The notes beneath the pieces were generated by a model, which saw only the letters and a list, made by a program, of their open reading frames with translations, had not been told where the DNA came from and did no database searches. From the NCBI RefSeq assembly GCF_004155535.1, contig NZ_RYUH01000012.1:36281-100280 (forward strand): a stretch of 64,000 nt of DNA, written 5' to 3'. The DNA is from Bifidobacterium pseudolongum subsp. globosum (GTDB lineage: Bacteria > Actinomycetota > Actinomycetes > Actinomycetales > Bifidobacteriaceae). The position numbers and the translations under genes are program-made. Shown one piece after another: positions 8,132-16,213 of this stretch. Within the stretch, counting starts at the first letter, position 1; each line of letters starts with the position of its first letter.

Positions 8132-11100
8132 TCATGCGCCGAGCAATGCGTTCGGCCCGAACACGACCTTGATGTCCGCGAACAGGCTCGTGTCGCGTGT
8201 GACGCGGAACCGGTCGCCCATCGTCATGACGCGCGCGTTGCCGTTGTCATCGAAGACGGCGAGCTTGACCTCGCAATAGCCCGGATGGTTCGACAGGATC
8301 GAGCCGAGCTGCTCAAGACGGTCGCGTTGCAGCGCGTGCAACGGCAGCGTCACGATCACCGGCCGCTCGTCCTCCGCTTCGAGCGACGGCACCTGCATCT
8401 CGGTGGCGCGCATGCTCACCGTCTCGTCGCGCACTTCGGGCGTGCCGCGCATCTGCACCACGGTGTCGACGGCCAGGTCGGCCGCCGCCGCTTCGTACAC
8501 CTTGCCGAACATCATGCACTGGATCGAGCTTTCCATGTCTTCGATCGTCACGATCGCCCACGGATTGCCTTTCTTCGACATGCGGCGGTCCACATTGGTG
8601 ATCAGCCCGGCGAGCACGACCTGTGTGCGTTCGGGCAGACGGTCGGCGCGGTCGATGAACTGCGCGATGGACATCTCACGCAGATTCGCGAGCACGGACT
8701 GCATGCCCGACAGCGGGTGGTCGGACACATACAGGCCCAGCATCTCGCGTTCGAAGTTGAGCTTGGTCTTCTTGTCCCACTCCTCCACGTCGGGCACGCT
8801 GATAGAGGCGTCGCCCATCGCGTCTTCGTCCTCGCCGTCGCCGTCCACGTCGGCGAACAGGTCGAACTGGCCGGCCGCCTGCTTGCGCTTGAGGTCCACG
8901 ACCGATTCGATCGCCGCTTCGTGCACGGTGAACAGGGCGCGCCGGTTCGGGTCGATCGAGTCGAAGGCACCGGCCTTGATCAGCGATTCCACGAGCCGCC
9001 TGTTGAGCGCGTTGAGCGGCACACGGCGCACGAAATCGAGGAAGTTGACGTATTTGCCGCGCTTGCCGTTGCGTTCCTCGATGATGTCGTTCACCGCCTG
9101 CTCGCCGACGTTTCTGATGGCGCCGAGGCCGAAGCGCACGACGTCGCCGACGGCGGAGTACGCGTAGACGGATTCGTTGACGTCCGGGGACAGGACCTTG
9201 ATGCCCATGCGCCGCGCCTCGCCCAGGTAGAGCGCGGTCTTGTCCTTGTTGCTCGCGGCGCCCTGCAGCAGGGCGGCCATGAACTCGACCGGGTAATGCG
9301 CCTTGAGGTACGCGGTCCAGTACGAGATCAGGCCGTAGGCGGCCGAATGGGCCTTGTTGAACGCGTAGCCCGAGAACGGCACCAGGATGTCCCACACCGC
9401 CTGCGCGGCCTCCTCGGAGTAGCCGTGCTCCTTCATGCCCGCGAAGAACGGGATCTGCTCGCGGGCCAGCACCTCGGGCTTCTTCTTGCCCATCGCGCGG
9501 CGCAGCACGTCCGCCTTGCCCAGCGAATAGCCCGCCAGGATCCGGGCCGCGGACTGCACCTGCTCCTGGTACACGATCAGGCCGTATGTCTCGTCGAGCA
9601 CCTCCTTGAGCGGTTCGGCCACCTCCGGGTGGATCGGCGTGATCTGCTGCAGGCCGTTCTTGCGCTTGGCGTAGTTGTTGTGCGAGTCCATATCCATCGG
9701 GCCCGGCCGGTACAGGGCGATCAGCGCGGAGATGTCGTTGAAGTTGTCCGGCTTGAGGCTCTTGAGCAAGGCGCGCATGCCGTCCGAATCCAACTGGAAC
9801 ACGCCCAGCGTGTCACCGCGCGACAGCAGTTCGTACGTCTGCTTGTCGTCCAACGGGATCTTCGTGTAGTCGATCGGCTCCTTGCCGTTGGCCGCGATGT
9901 TCCTCAACGTGTCGCCGATCACCGTAAGGTTGGAAAGCCCCAGGAAGTCCATCTTCACCAGGCCCAGCGTCTCGCACGTATGGTACTCGAACGTCGTCGT
10001 GATCGTCCCGTCGGTGCGCTCCAGCAACGGCGACGTGTCCGTGATCGGCTCCGAACCCATGATCGTGGCGCACGCATGCACACCCGTCTGGCGGATCAGG
10101 CCCTCGATGCCCATCGCCTCATCCGTGATGCGCCTGGCGTCCGGGTCCGACTCGTACAACTCGCGGAACTCACGCGCCTCGGCGTACCTCTTGGCCTTAG
10201 GGTCGAAGATGTCGTGCAGCGGCACGTCCTTGCCGCCGGTCGCGGCCGGTGGCAGTGCCTTGGTGACCTTCTCGCCCATCGAGAACTCGTAGCCCATGAT
10301 GCGCGCCGAGTCCTTGAGCGCCTGCTTCGTCTTGATCGTGCCGTAGATCACGCACTGCGCGACCTTGTCATGCCCGTACTTCTCACGGCAGTAGTCGATG
10401 ACCTCCAGACGGCCCTCCGGGTCGAAGTCCACATCGATGTCCGGCAGGCTCACACGCTCGGGGTTGAGGAACCGCTCGAAGATCAGGCCATGCTCCAACG
10501 GGTCGAGCTCGGTGATGCCCATCGCGTACGCGACCATCGAACCCGCCGCCGAACCACGCCCGGGGCCGACCATGATCCCATGGTCCTTGGCCCACTGGAT
10601 GTAGTCCGCCACCACCAGGAAGTAGCCCGGGAACTGCATCTGGCAGATCACACCGCACTCGTAATCCGACTGCTTGAGCACATGCGCCGGCACATTGCCC
10701 TCATAGCGCCTCTCCAGGCCCTCCTCGACCTTCTTCAAAAACAGCGAGGTCTCGTCCCAGCCCGGCGGGCACGGGAACTGCGGCATGAACGCGCCGTCCT
10801 CATGGTCGTCGAACATCACATTGCACCGCTCCGCGACCTCCAACGTGTTGTCACACGCCTCGGGCAGGTCCCGGAACAACTCTCGCATCTCCTGGGCCGA
10901 CCGCATGTAATAGCCCTCGCCCTCGAACTTGAACCGCCCCGGCTCATCAAGCGTGGACCCCGAATTGATACACAACATCGCATCCTGCGCGCCGGCGTCC
11001 TCCTTGTGCACGTAGTGCGAGTCGTTCGTGGCGAGCAGGGGCGCGCCAAGCCGTTTGGCGATGTCGAGCAGGTCGTTCGTCACGCGGCGCTCGATCTCGA

Positions 11101-11692
11101 GCCCATGGTCCATCAGTTCGATGTAGAAGTTCTCTTTGCCATAGATGTCCTGCAGTTCGCCGGCGGCGCGCAGCGCCTCGTCGAACTGCCCCAGGCGCAA
11201 GCGCGTCTGCACGATGCCCGACGGGCAGCCCGACCCGCAGATCACGCCCTTGCTGTACGTGGCGAGCACATCCTTGTCCATACGCGGATAGCGCATCACG
11301 CGTCCTTCAAGGTTCGCCACCGACGAGGCCTTCGTCAGATTGACGAGGCCCTCGTCGTCCTCCGCCCACAACGTCAGGTGGGTGATCAGGCCGCCACCCG
11401 ACACGTCGTCGCCTTTCTGCGCCTCGGTGCCCCAGTGCACACGCGATTTGTCGCCGCGCGCCGTCTCCGGCGTCACATACGCCTCGATGCCCAGGATCGG
11501 CTTGACACCTTGCTTGACCGCCTCGCTCCACATCTCATACGCGCCATGCATATTGCCATGGTCGGCGATGCCGACCGCCGGCATGCCCAGCTCCTTGGCG
11601 CACTTGACCAAATCCGGGATCTTCGAAGCGCCGTCAAGCAGCGAATAATGCGTGTGGTTGTGCAGTTGAACAAAGTTTGCGGATTGAGCCAT
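8132..11692 (-). CDS. dnaE: DNA polymerase III alpha subunit
   Basis: This 1186-residue protein is the replicative polymerase catalytic subunit of DnaE1 type. The N-terminal PHP domain begins FVQLHNHTHYSLLDGASKI. The palm carries GPGRGSAAGSMVAYAMGITE and the catalytic aspartates in LPDIDVDFDPEGR. An OB-fold region (VLAGLITNVDRRMSKKGNPWAI) and a beta-clamp-binding tail follow. The frame opens about 70 codons upstream, but that segment is arginine- and histidine-rich with no similarity, so I take the ATG at 11692. Length is normal for actinobacteria. It ends 84 bp before hisD and probably forms its own unit. Confidence 0.96.
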   Translation of the reverse strand: MAQSANFVQLHNHTHYSLLDGASKIPDLVKCAKELGMPAVGIADHGNMHGAYEMWSEAVKQGVKPILGIEAYVTPETARGDKSRVHWGTEAQKGDDVSGGGLITHLTLWAEDDEGLVNLTKASSVANLEGRVMRYPRMDKDVLATYSKGVICGSGCPSGIVQTRLRLGQFDEALRAAGELQDIYGKENFYIELMDHGLEIERRVTNDLLDIAKRLGAPLLATNDSHYVHKEDAGAQDAMLCINSGSTLDEPGRFKFEGEGYYMRSAQEMRELFRDLPEACDNTLEVAERCNVMFDDHEDGAFMPQFPCPPGWDETSLFLKKVEEGLERRYEGNVPAHVLKQSDYECGVICQMQFPGYFLVVADYIQWAKDHGIMVGPGRGSAAGSMVAYAMGITELDPLEHGLIFERFLNPERVSLPDIDVDFDPEGRLEVIDYCREKYGHDKVAQCVIYGTIKTKQALKDSARIMGYEFSMGEKVTKALPPAATGGKDVPLHDIFDPKAKRYAEAREFRELYESDPDARRITDEAMGIEGLIRQTGVHACATIMGSEPITDTSPLLERTDGTITTTFEYHTCETLGLVKMDFLGLSNLTVIGDTLRNIAANGKEPIDYTKIPLDDKQTYELLSRGDTLGVFQLDSDGMRALLKSLKPDNFNDISALIALYRPGPMDMDSHNNYAKRKNGLQQITPIHPEVAEPLKEVLDETYGLIVYQEQVQSAARILAGYSLGKADVLRRAMGKKKPEVLAREQIPFFAGMKEHGYSEEAAQAVWDILVPFSGYAFNKAHSAAYGLISYWTAYLKAHYPVEFMAALLQGAASNKDKTALYLGEARRMGIKVLSPDVNESVYAYSAVGDVVRFGLGAIRNVGEQAVNDIIEERNGKRGKYVNFLDFVRRVPLNALNRRLVESLIKAGAFDSIDPNRRALFTVHEAAIESVVDLKRKQAAGQFDLFADVDGDGEDEDAMGDASISVPDVEEWDKKTKLNFEREMLGLYVSDHPLSGMQSVLANLREMSIAQFIDRADRLPERTQVVLAGLITNVDRRMSKKGNPWAIVTIEDMESSIQCMMFGKVYEAAAADLAVDTVVQMRGTPEVRDETVSMRATEMQVPSLEAEDERPVIVTLPLHALQRDRLEQLGSILSNHPGYCEVKLAVFDDNGNARVMTMGDRFRVTRDTSLFADIKVVFGPNALLGA

Positions 11693-11860
11693 AAGGTTCA
11701 AATCTACCCGTTTCGCATGACGGTGCGCAAGGGTCTGCGGCACCGGCTGCGCGCCATGCGCATGATGCGGCGCGTGGCGCGCCGACACGCCGTTCGGGCC
11801 GTCCATGCACATGCCCGCGCACGGTTTGCACCGTGCAAGGCGCTCCGCTAGCGTGGGCGT

Positions 11861-12304
11861 ATGGAACACACAACACAGACCAACCGGCCGGCGCCCCGGA
11901 CCGCTCACCAGCCGCAGACACCGCCGACGCCGTACCTCCAGCCCATGCAGGCGATGCCCCGCTTCGCCACTGTGCGCGCCACCGCGTCAAGCCGTGGCCG
12001 TGCCCCGGCCGCCTTGCAGGCACGCGCACGTGGCTGCACGATCGGCGCCGTGGCATGCCTCATCACCGTGATTGTGACGGTCGTGCTGTTCGCGCTCGGC
12101 GTTCAGTCGCTGTTCGCGGGGCACACGAGCCCCGTGATGATCCTGGTGATGCTCGGCCTCTTGCCGCTTGGGATGCTCGCCGCGGGCGCCACCGTCGGAT
12201 TCACCATCTGCACTATTGTGGCGTGGACGGCGTGGAGTGATCTGCGTGATGCGCGCGCATCATGTCAAGCGCATGCTGCAGGTCCGCCGGATATTGCGAG
12301 GTGA
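11861..12304 (+). CDS. Small membrane protein of unknown function
   Basis: The 147-residue product has a Pro/Thr/Gln-rich, probably cytosolic N-terminus of about 55 residues. Two hydrophobic segments follow (around TIGAVACLITVIVTVVLFAL and MILVMLGLLPLGMLAAGA), perhaps with a third overlapping stretch. I recognise no family. The start is preceded by a weak GTGGGCG. The last 92 bp overlap the 3' end of the convergent rluD-like gene, which is more than usual. The hydrophobic segments lie before the overlap, so the gene is probably real, but the tail beyond about residue 117 could be an annotation artefact. Confidence 0.55.
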   Translation: MEHTTQTNRPAPRTAHQPQTPPTPYLQPMQAMPRFATVRATASSRGRAPAALQARARGCTIGAVACLITVIVTVVLFALGVQSLFAGHTSPVMILVMLGLLPLGMLAAGATVGFTICTIVAWTAWSDLRDARASCQAHAAGPPDIAR

Positions 12305-13157
12305 CGACCGTGGTGACGTGCGTGCGCGGGTGCCGGAACTCAAGCTGCATCGCGTGCAGCCATTGGCGCTCCAGCCCCAGTTCCTCGCTGAGCCGGGGAT
12401 TCGCCCCGTACATCGCGTCGCCCACAAGCGGGTGCCCGATCGACGAGAAATGCACACGGATCTGGTGCGTACGGCCGGTCTCGAGATTGACCGAAGCGAG
12501 TGTCGCCTCACCGAAGCGTTCCATGACATCCCAATGCGTCACCGCGTCTTTGCCCGCTGGCGTCACGCAGAACCGGAAGTCGGAGACCTTGGCGCGGCCG
12601 ATCGGCGCGTCGATGGTGGCCTTGTTCTCTTTGAGGTTGCCTTGCGCCAGAGCATGGTAGGTCTTGACCACCTCGTGTTCGGCGAACTGGCGGCGCATCT
12701 CGGTGTAGGCCAGATCTGACTTGCACACGAGCATGAGGCCCGATGTACCCACATCGAGTCGTGAGACGATGCCTTGGCGGCCCGGCGCGCCGAGGCTCGT
12801 GATATGCACGCCGCGGTCAAGCAGCGACCCCAGCACGGTGGGTCCCGTCCACCCCACCGAGGCGTGGGCTGCCACGCCGACCGGTTTGTCGACGATCACC
12901 ACGTCGTCGTCCTCGTAGGCGATCGCCATGTCGGTGGCCACCGGTTCGGGACGCTCCTCGCGTTCCTCGAGGGTGATCTCCACAAGGTCGCCCAGCTGCA
13001 GCGTGTCCGATTTGCTTGGCGTGCGCCCCACGATCGTGGCCTGGCCCGTCTCGATGAGGTCAGCCGCCTTGGCACGTGAGATCCCCATCATCTTGGCCAC
13101 GGCCACGTCGAACCGACGTCCGATGAGTGCATCAGGTGCGGGAATGATCGTGCCCAT
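12213..13157 (-). CDS. RluD-type ribosomal RNA pseudouridine synthase
   Basis: This 314-residue RluA/RluD family enzyme isomerises specific uridines in large-subunit rRNA. An N-terminal S4 RNA-binding domain (MMGISRAKAADLIETGQATI) precedes the catalytic domain with the Asp in RLDVGTSGLMLVCKS. The family motif GRTHQIRVHFSSIGHPLVGD also stands out. The ATG at 13157 lies 2 bp after the lspA stop, the usual lspA-rluD arrangement in Gram-positives. The exact rRNA target (RluA, C or D type) cannot be decided from the sequence, so I give no symbol. Confidence 0.92.
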   Translation of the reverse strand: MGTIIPAPDALIGRRFDVAVAKMMGISRAKAADLIETGQATIVGRTPSKSDTLQLGDLVEITLEEREERPEPVATDMAIAYEDDDVVIVDKPVGVAAHASVGWTGPTVLGSLLDRGVHITSLGAPGRQGIVSRLDVGTSGLMLVCKSDLAYTEMRRQFAEHEVVKTYHALAQGNLKENKATIDAPIGRAKVSDFRFCVTPAGKDAVTHWDVMERFGEATLASVNLETGRTHQIRVHFSSIGHPLVGDAMYGANPRLSEELGLERQWLHAMQLEFRHPRTHVTTVVTSQYPADLQHALDMMRAHHADHSTPSTPQ

Positions 13158-13159
13158 GC

Positions 13160-13696
13160 CTACTCGCTTTCGCCGGTGGCGCCATCCTCGGTGGTGTCGG
13201 TGGACCGGAACGGCACATTGCACAGGATCGTCACCACAATGCCCACGCCGGCGACCATCAGGAAGATGTCGGCCACATTACCTACGGACCAGCCGTAATC
13301 GAGGAAGTCCACGACCTTGCCGTTGAGGAATCCGTCCGCATAGGCAAAGCGGTCGATCAGATTGCCAAACGCGCCGGCGAACGCCAAGGCGAACCACACC
13401 GTCCACAGCATCGAATCGGTTTTCGTCGCGAGCAGCACGAGCACGATGCACGCCACGATCGCCAGCAGGGCGATGAGCCATGTCATGTTCGACCCCATGC
13501 CCAGCGATGCGCCGGGATTGTGCACAAGCGTCAGGGAGAGCATGTTGGGAATCACCCTGACCGAACGGTGGCTGGCCAGGTACGTTTGGGCGAGGACCTT
13601 GGTGAGCTGGTCGGCCACCAGTGCCACTACGGTGATACACGCACAGACGGCCGCGCGTGTGCGTGGCCGTCTGTGCCGCTGAATGTGTTCAGTCAC
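13160..13696 (-). CDS. lspA: Lipoprotein signal peptidase II
   Basis: LspA is the membrane aspartyl protease that removes signal peptides from diacylglyceryl-modified prolipoproteins. The 178-residue product has four hydrophobic helices. The two catalytic aspartates are in NGKVVDFLDY and GNVADIFLMVAG, and the conserved VHNPGASLGM and AGAFGNLIDR segments are present. It starts with GTG, 8 bp after the divIVA stop. Several putative substrates with lipoboxes are encoded in this window (the solute-binding proteins near 29, 53 and 59 kb). Confidence 0.95.
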   Translation of the reverse strand: MTEHIQRHRRPRTRAAVCACITVVALVADQLTKVLAQTYLASHRSVRVIPNMLSLTLVHNPGASLGMGSNMTWLIALLAIVACIVLVLLATKTDSMLWTVWFALAFAGAFGNLIDRFAYADGFLNGKVVDFLDYGWSVGNVADIFLMVAGVGIVVTILCNVPFRSTDTTEDGATGESE

Positions 13697-13704
13697 AATC
13701 CGTC

Positions 13705-15249
13705 TCAGTTGTTTTCGAGGGAATTGTAGTTGTTCGTGTCGGAGACCTGCGCCTGCAGCTGGGTCAGGAACTCGGTCAGACGCGCACGGTATTCGGTCTC
13801 GAACTGCTTGAGGCCCTGAATGTTGCCCTCGATGACCTTGGACTGGTTCTCGAGGTTGGCGCGCACCTGGTTGGCGTAGTCGTCGGCCGCGGAGCGGGTC
13901 GTCTGGCTGTAGTCGTCGGCACGGCCCTTGACGTCGGCTTCGAACTTCTCCATCTCCTGATGGCGGTCGGACACATACTGGTCGGCTTCGTCCTTCTTCT
14001 GCTGGGCGTAGGAGTCGCCTTCCTGCCGCTTTTGCTCGGCGTACTGGTCGGCCTCATGCGCCTTGGAATCCGCGTAGGTGTTGGCCTCGTTCGTCTTCGT
14101 TTCGGCGTAGTTGTTGGCTTCGGTCGTCTTGTCGGCCACATACTGGTCGGCTTCGGCGTGCTTGTTCTGCATGTAGGTGTCGGCGTCCTCGCGGGTCTTG
14201 TCGCTGTAGGCGTCGGCTTCCTGGCGCGTCTTCTCGCTGTACGCGTCGGCCTGGTCGTGCACGCTCTTGCTGTAGTTGTCGGCGTCTTCACGCGTGTGCT
14301 TGCTGTAGGCGTCGGCGTCTTCGTGCGTGCGCTGCTTGTATTCGTCGGCCTCGGTGCGCGTGCGGCTCGAGTACTCGTTCGCCTTCTCAATCGTCTCGGC
14401 GTACTTGCGCTGGCTCTGCTCGGTGATTTCCTTCGCGGTGGCCTTGCCCTTGTCGACGTACTGGTCGTGCAGCTGCATCGCGAGCGTGAGCATCGCGGTG
14501 GCGCGCTCCGGCTCGCTGTTGGCGGCGGCGGCGGCGCTCTTGATCTTCTGCAGGCTGCCGGTCTCGGTGTCGGGCTCGACCTTGGCCACTTGGTTGCGCA
14601 GCTGCTCTTCGCGCTGCTTGGACTCCTCGAGCTGCTTGCTGAGTTCCTTGACCTGTGCGTCAAGCTGCTGCGCACGCACGGTCTGCTCGTGTGCGGAGCT
14701 CAGCTCGCGGCGCAGGTTCTCGGTGTCGGCGCGGAACTGGTCACGCTCCTGACGCACCGAGTTGAGTTCGGCGGCCAGATCCGGCTGGTTCGCGTCTTGC
14801 GCGGTCTGGGCGGTGAGCTGGTCGATCTGCGCGGACAGGCGCTCGACCTGCGACTTGAGCTGTTCGTTCTGTGCGGCGAGGGCGCGGTTGTTCTCCTCGG
14901 TCTCCGCGAGCTTGCCCTGCGCGGCTTGGGCGGCCTGGTTCGCCTGGGCGATCTGCGCCTGCGCCTGCTCGCCCTGCCCCTGTGCAGCGGCGGCCTTGAG
15001 CGCCTGATTCTCCTGCGAGAGTGACTGCACCTGTGCGGTCAGCTCGGAGATCTTGGTATTGAGGGCCGAGACATCCGGTCCGAGGGCCTGCGTGGACTGG
15101 CCGCCGGAAACGGCCTGCTTGCCCAAAGCCTCAACGGTTTCAGTGACCTGATCGAGGAAGTCGTCTACCTCGTCAACGTCATACCCTTCCTTGAAACGCA
15201 CCGTTTGAAAGGTGTGCTCCCGAATATCCTTAGGCGTCAAAAGAGCCAT
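13705..15249 (-). CDS. divIVA: DivIVA/Wag31-type polar growth coiled-coil protein
   Basis: This 514-residue protein begins MALLTPKDIREHTFQTVRFKEGYDVDEVDDFLDQV in substance, which is the membrane-binding DivIVA/Wag31 N-terminal domain. DivIVA proteins mark poles and septa and organise cell-wall synthesis in actinobacteria. After a long Gln/Ala-rich coiled coil (about residues 60 to 285) comes a very regular stretch of 11-residue units from residue 293 to 468. Mycobacterial Wag31 is roughly half this length, so the repeat region explains most of the excess. It is placed between yggT and lspA, as in the division cluster of other actinobacteria. Confidence 0.92.
   Translation of the reverse strand: MALLTPKDIREHTFQTVRFKEGYDVDEVDDFLDQVTETVEALGKQAVSGGQSTQALGPDVSALNTKISELTAQVQSLSQENQALKAAAAQGQGEQAQAQIAQANQAAQAAQGKLAETEENNRALAAQNEQLKSQVERLSAQIDQLTAQTAQDANQPDLAAELNSVRQERDQFRADTENLRRELSSAHEQTVRAQQLDAQVKELSKQLEESKQREEQLRNQVAKVEPDTETGSLQKIKSAAAAANSEPERATAMLTLAMQLHDQYVDKGKATAKEITEQSQRKYAETIEKANEYSSRTRTEADEYKQRTHEDADAYSKHTREDADNYSKSVHDQADAYSEKTRQEADAYSDKTREDADTYMQNKHAEADQYVADKTTEANNYAETKTNEANTYADSKAHEADQYAEQKRQEGDSYAQQKKDEADQYVSDRHQEMEKFEADVKGRADDYSQTTRSAADDYANQVRANLENQSKVIEGNIQGLKQFETEYRARLTEFLTQLQAQVSDTNNYNSLENN
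13846..14373 (-). repeat. Sixteen 11-residue (33-bp) units in divIVA
   Basis: Residues 293-468 of DivIVA split into 16 consecutive 11-residue units with no gaps. The first position is Tyr in 15 units (293, 304, 315 and so on to 458) and Phe in one (436). A typical unit reads YSKHTREDADN or YAETKTNEANT, with Ala near position 9 and charged or polar residues elsewhere. An 11-residue period is a hendecad, which gives a nearly straight or slightly right-handed coiled coil. At DNA level the codons vary between units, so the array is old rather than a fresh expansion. Confidence 0.9.
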
Positions 15250-15364
15250 ATATCTTCCACCTCGCTTTGGGCTTGTGCCCGGCTAAGTTAGTCTTAATGT
15301 CAGATGCTATCACGAAACCTGCGATAACAGCGTTTCCGCACCATATTCTTTGCCGGTATTCCCG

Positions 15365-15655
15365 TTAAATCAGCACCCGTAGTATAATCAGCACGAAATA
15401 TAGCACCAAAAAACTGGTGTCAAAATAAATCGGCCCCATCGGAATGGGTTTGATGTATCTGCGGAGCCAACGCAACGGTGGTTCGGTGAGCCGATACACA
15501 ATGCGTACCAGCGAAGCGACAATGCCACTCGGGTGCCAGCGGGGTGCGAGCACCATCACCCAATCGAGAATCATCCGGACAAACAATACGGTGATGTACG
15601 CTTCGATCAGCCAGTCAATGATGTGAAACAATACAGAGACCAATGAAGCAAGCAT
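15365..15655 (-). CDS. YggT family membrane protein
   Basis: This 96-residue protein has two hydrophobic hairpins (SVLFHIIDWLIEAYITVLF and a C-terminal SFLVLYFVLIILRVLI) separated by RIVYRLTEPPLRWLRRYI, the YggT family signature. Family members sit next to sepF and divIVA in many Gram-positives; their role is poorly defined, with proposed links to division and osmotic tolerance. The ATG lies inside the 3' arm of a perfect 17-bp hairpin between sepF and this gene, and the Shine-Dalgarno-like GGGAG is in the same arm. Expression may therefore be restrained at translation. Confidence 0.9.
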   Translation of the reverse strand: MLASLVSVLFHIIDWLIEAYITVLFVRMILDWVMVLAPRWHPSGIVASLVRIVYRLTEPPLRWLRRYIKPIPMGPIYFDTSFLVLYFVLIILRVLI

Positions 15656-15689
15656 GCTCCCAGCCTACCGTAAGGCTGGGAGCATGCTT
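15650..15689 (-). promoter_or_regulatory. Perfect 17-bp hairpin enclosing the yggT start
   Basis: The arms AAGCATGCTCCCAGCCT (15650-15666) and its exact complement (15673-15689) flank a 6-nt loop. Read on the minus strand, the 3' arm contains GGGAGC followed by the yggT ATG. The 5' arm contains another ATG at 15685 that opens a six-codon frame ending in TAG at 15665. No T-run follows the 3' arm, so it is not an ordinary intrinsic terminator. It may act as a translational lock, a processing site, or a weak attenuator after sepF. Confidence 0.75.
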
Positions 15690-15708
15690 GGGGGTACAGC
15701 TGTATTGT

Positions 15709-16179
15709 TCACTCCGAGAACAAATCGCGCGTGGCGCTCTGCTCCGGTTCCTCGGCCACGATGTCCACGCGGGCGGGGCTCAGCAGGAACACACGCGGTG
15801 TGACGCGTTCGATCGAACCGGCCACACCGAACACCACGCCGGACGAGAAATCGACGATGCGGTAGGCCACGGCCTCGGACACGCCCGTCAGGTTCAGCAC
15901 GACCGGCACGCCGTCGCGCAACGCGCGCCCCACCATCTGGGCATCCTCATACGAGTTCGGGTGGATGGTGGTGATGCGGCTCACGCGCCCTTGGAACGGG
16001 GCCGCGGTCTTGCGGCTCGTGGGGGCGGTTGCAGGCGCCGTGGACGGGATGGGGGTCACGGAGCGGTCCGAATCGAATGACGATTCGCTCTCTTCTTCCT
16101 CAACGAACTCGTCTTCGTCCTCGGGCACGACGTCTGACATACCGAGGTAAGACATCGTACGCTTCATAAACCCAGGCAT
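15709..16179 (-). CDS. sepF: Cell division protein SepF
   Basis: SepF anchors FtsZ to the membrane and helps build the septum in organisms that lack FtsA, as actinobacteria do. The 156-residue product starts with the amphipathic MPGFMKRTMSYLGM membrane anchor. An acidic Glu/Ser-rich linker follows, and then the SepF (DUF552) core with VVLNLTGVSEAVAYRIVDFSSGVVFG. It lies 34 bp downstream of ftsZ and just before the hairpin that covers the yggT start. The yggS and pgeF genes often found between ftsZ and sepF are absent here. Confidence 0.95.
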   Translation of the reverse strand: MPGFMKRTMSYLGMSDVVPEDEDEFVEEEESESSFDSDRSVTPIPSTAPATAPTSRKTAAPFQGRVSRITTIHPNSYEDAQMVGRALRDGVPVVLNLTGVSEAVAYRIVDFSSGVVFGVAGSIERVTPRVFLLSPARVDIVAEEPEQSATRDLFSE

Positions 16180-16213
16180 TGTGGTGTTCCTTTCCGCTTC
16201 GTCTCAGTGTGCT

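Noticed and set aside
8126..11851. A 1241-codon open frame on the plus strand antisense to dnaE
   Set aside because: The product is Arg/Val/His/Leu rich with no family signature. It is a mirror of high-GC third positions in dnaE, whose own product shows all polymerase motifs.
13657..15024. A 455-codon Val/Gly/Leu-rich plus-strand frame antisense to divIVA
   Set aside because: It reflects the regular codon pattern of the repetitive coiled coil. The minus-strand DivIVA with its N-terminal domain explains the region.
15650..15689. The yggT hairpin as a simple intrinsic terminator of sepF
   Set aside because: The 3' arm is followed by GCTTCATTGG with no T-run, and the yggT start codon lies in the arm.
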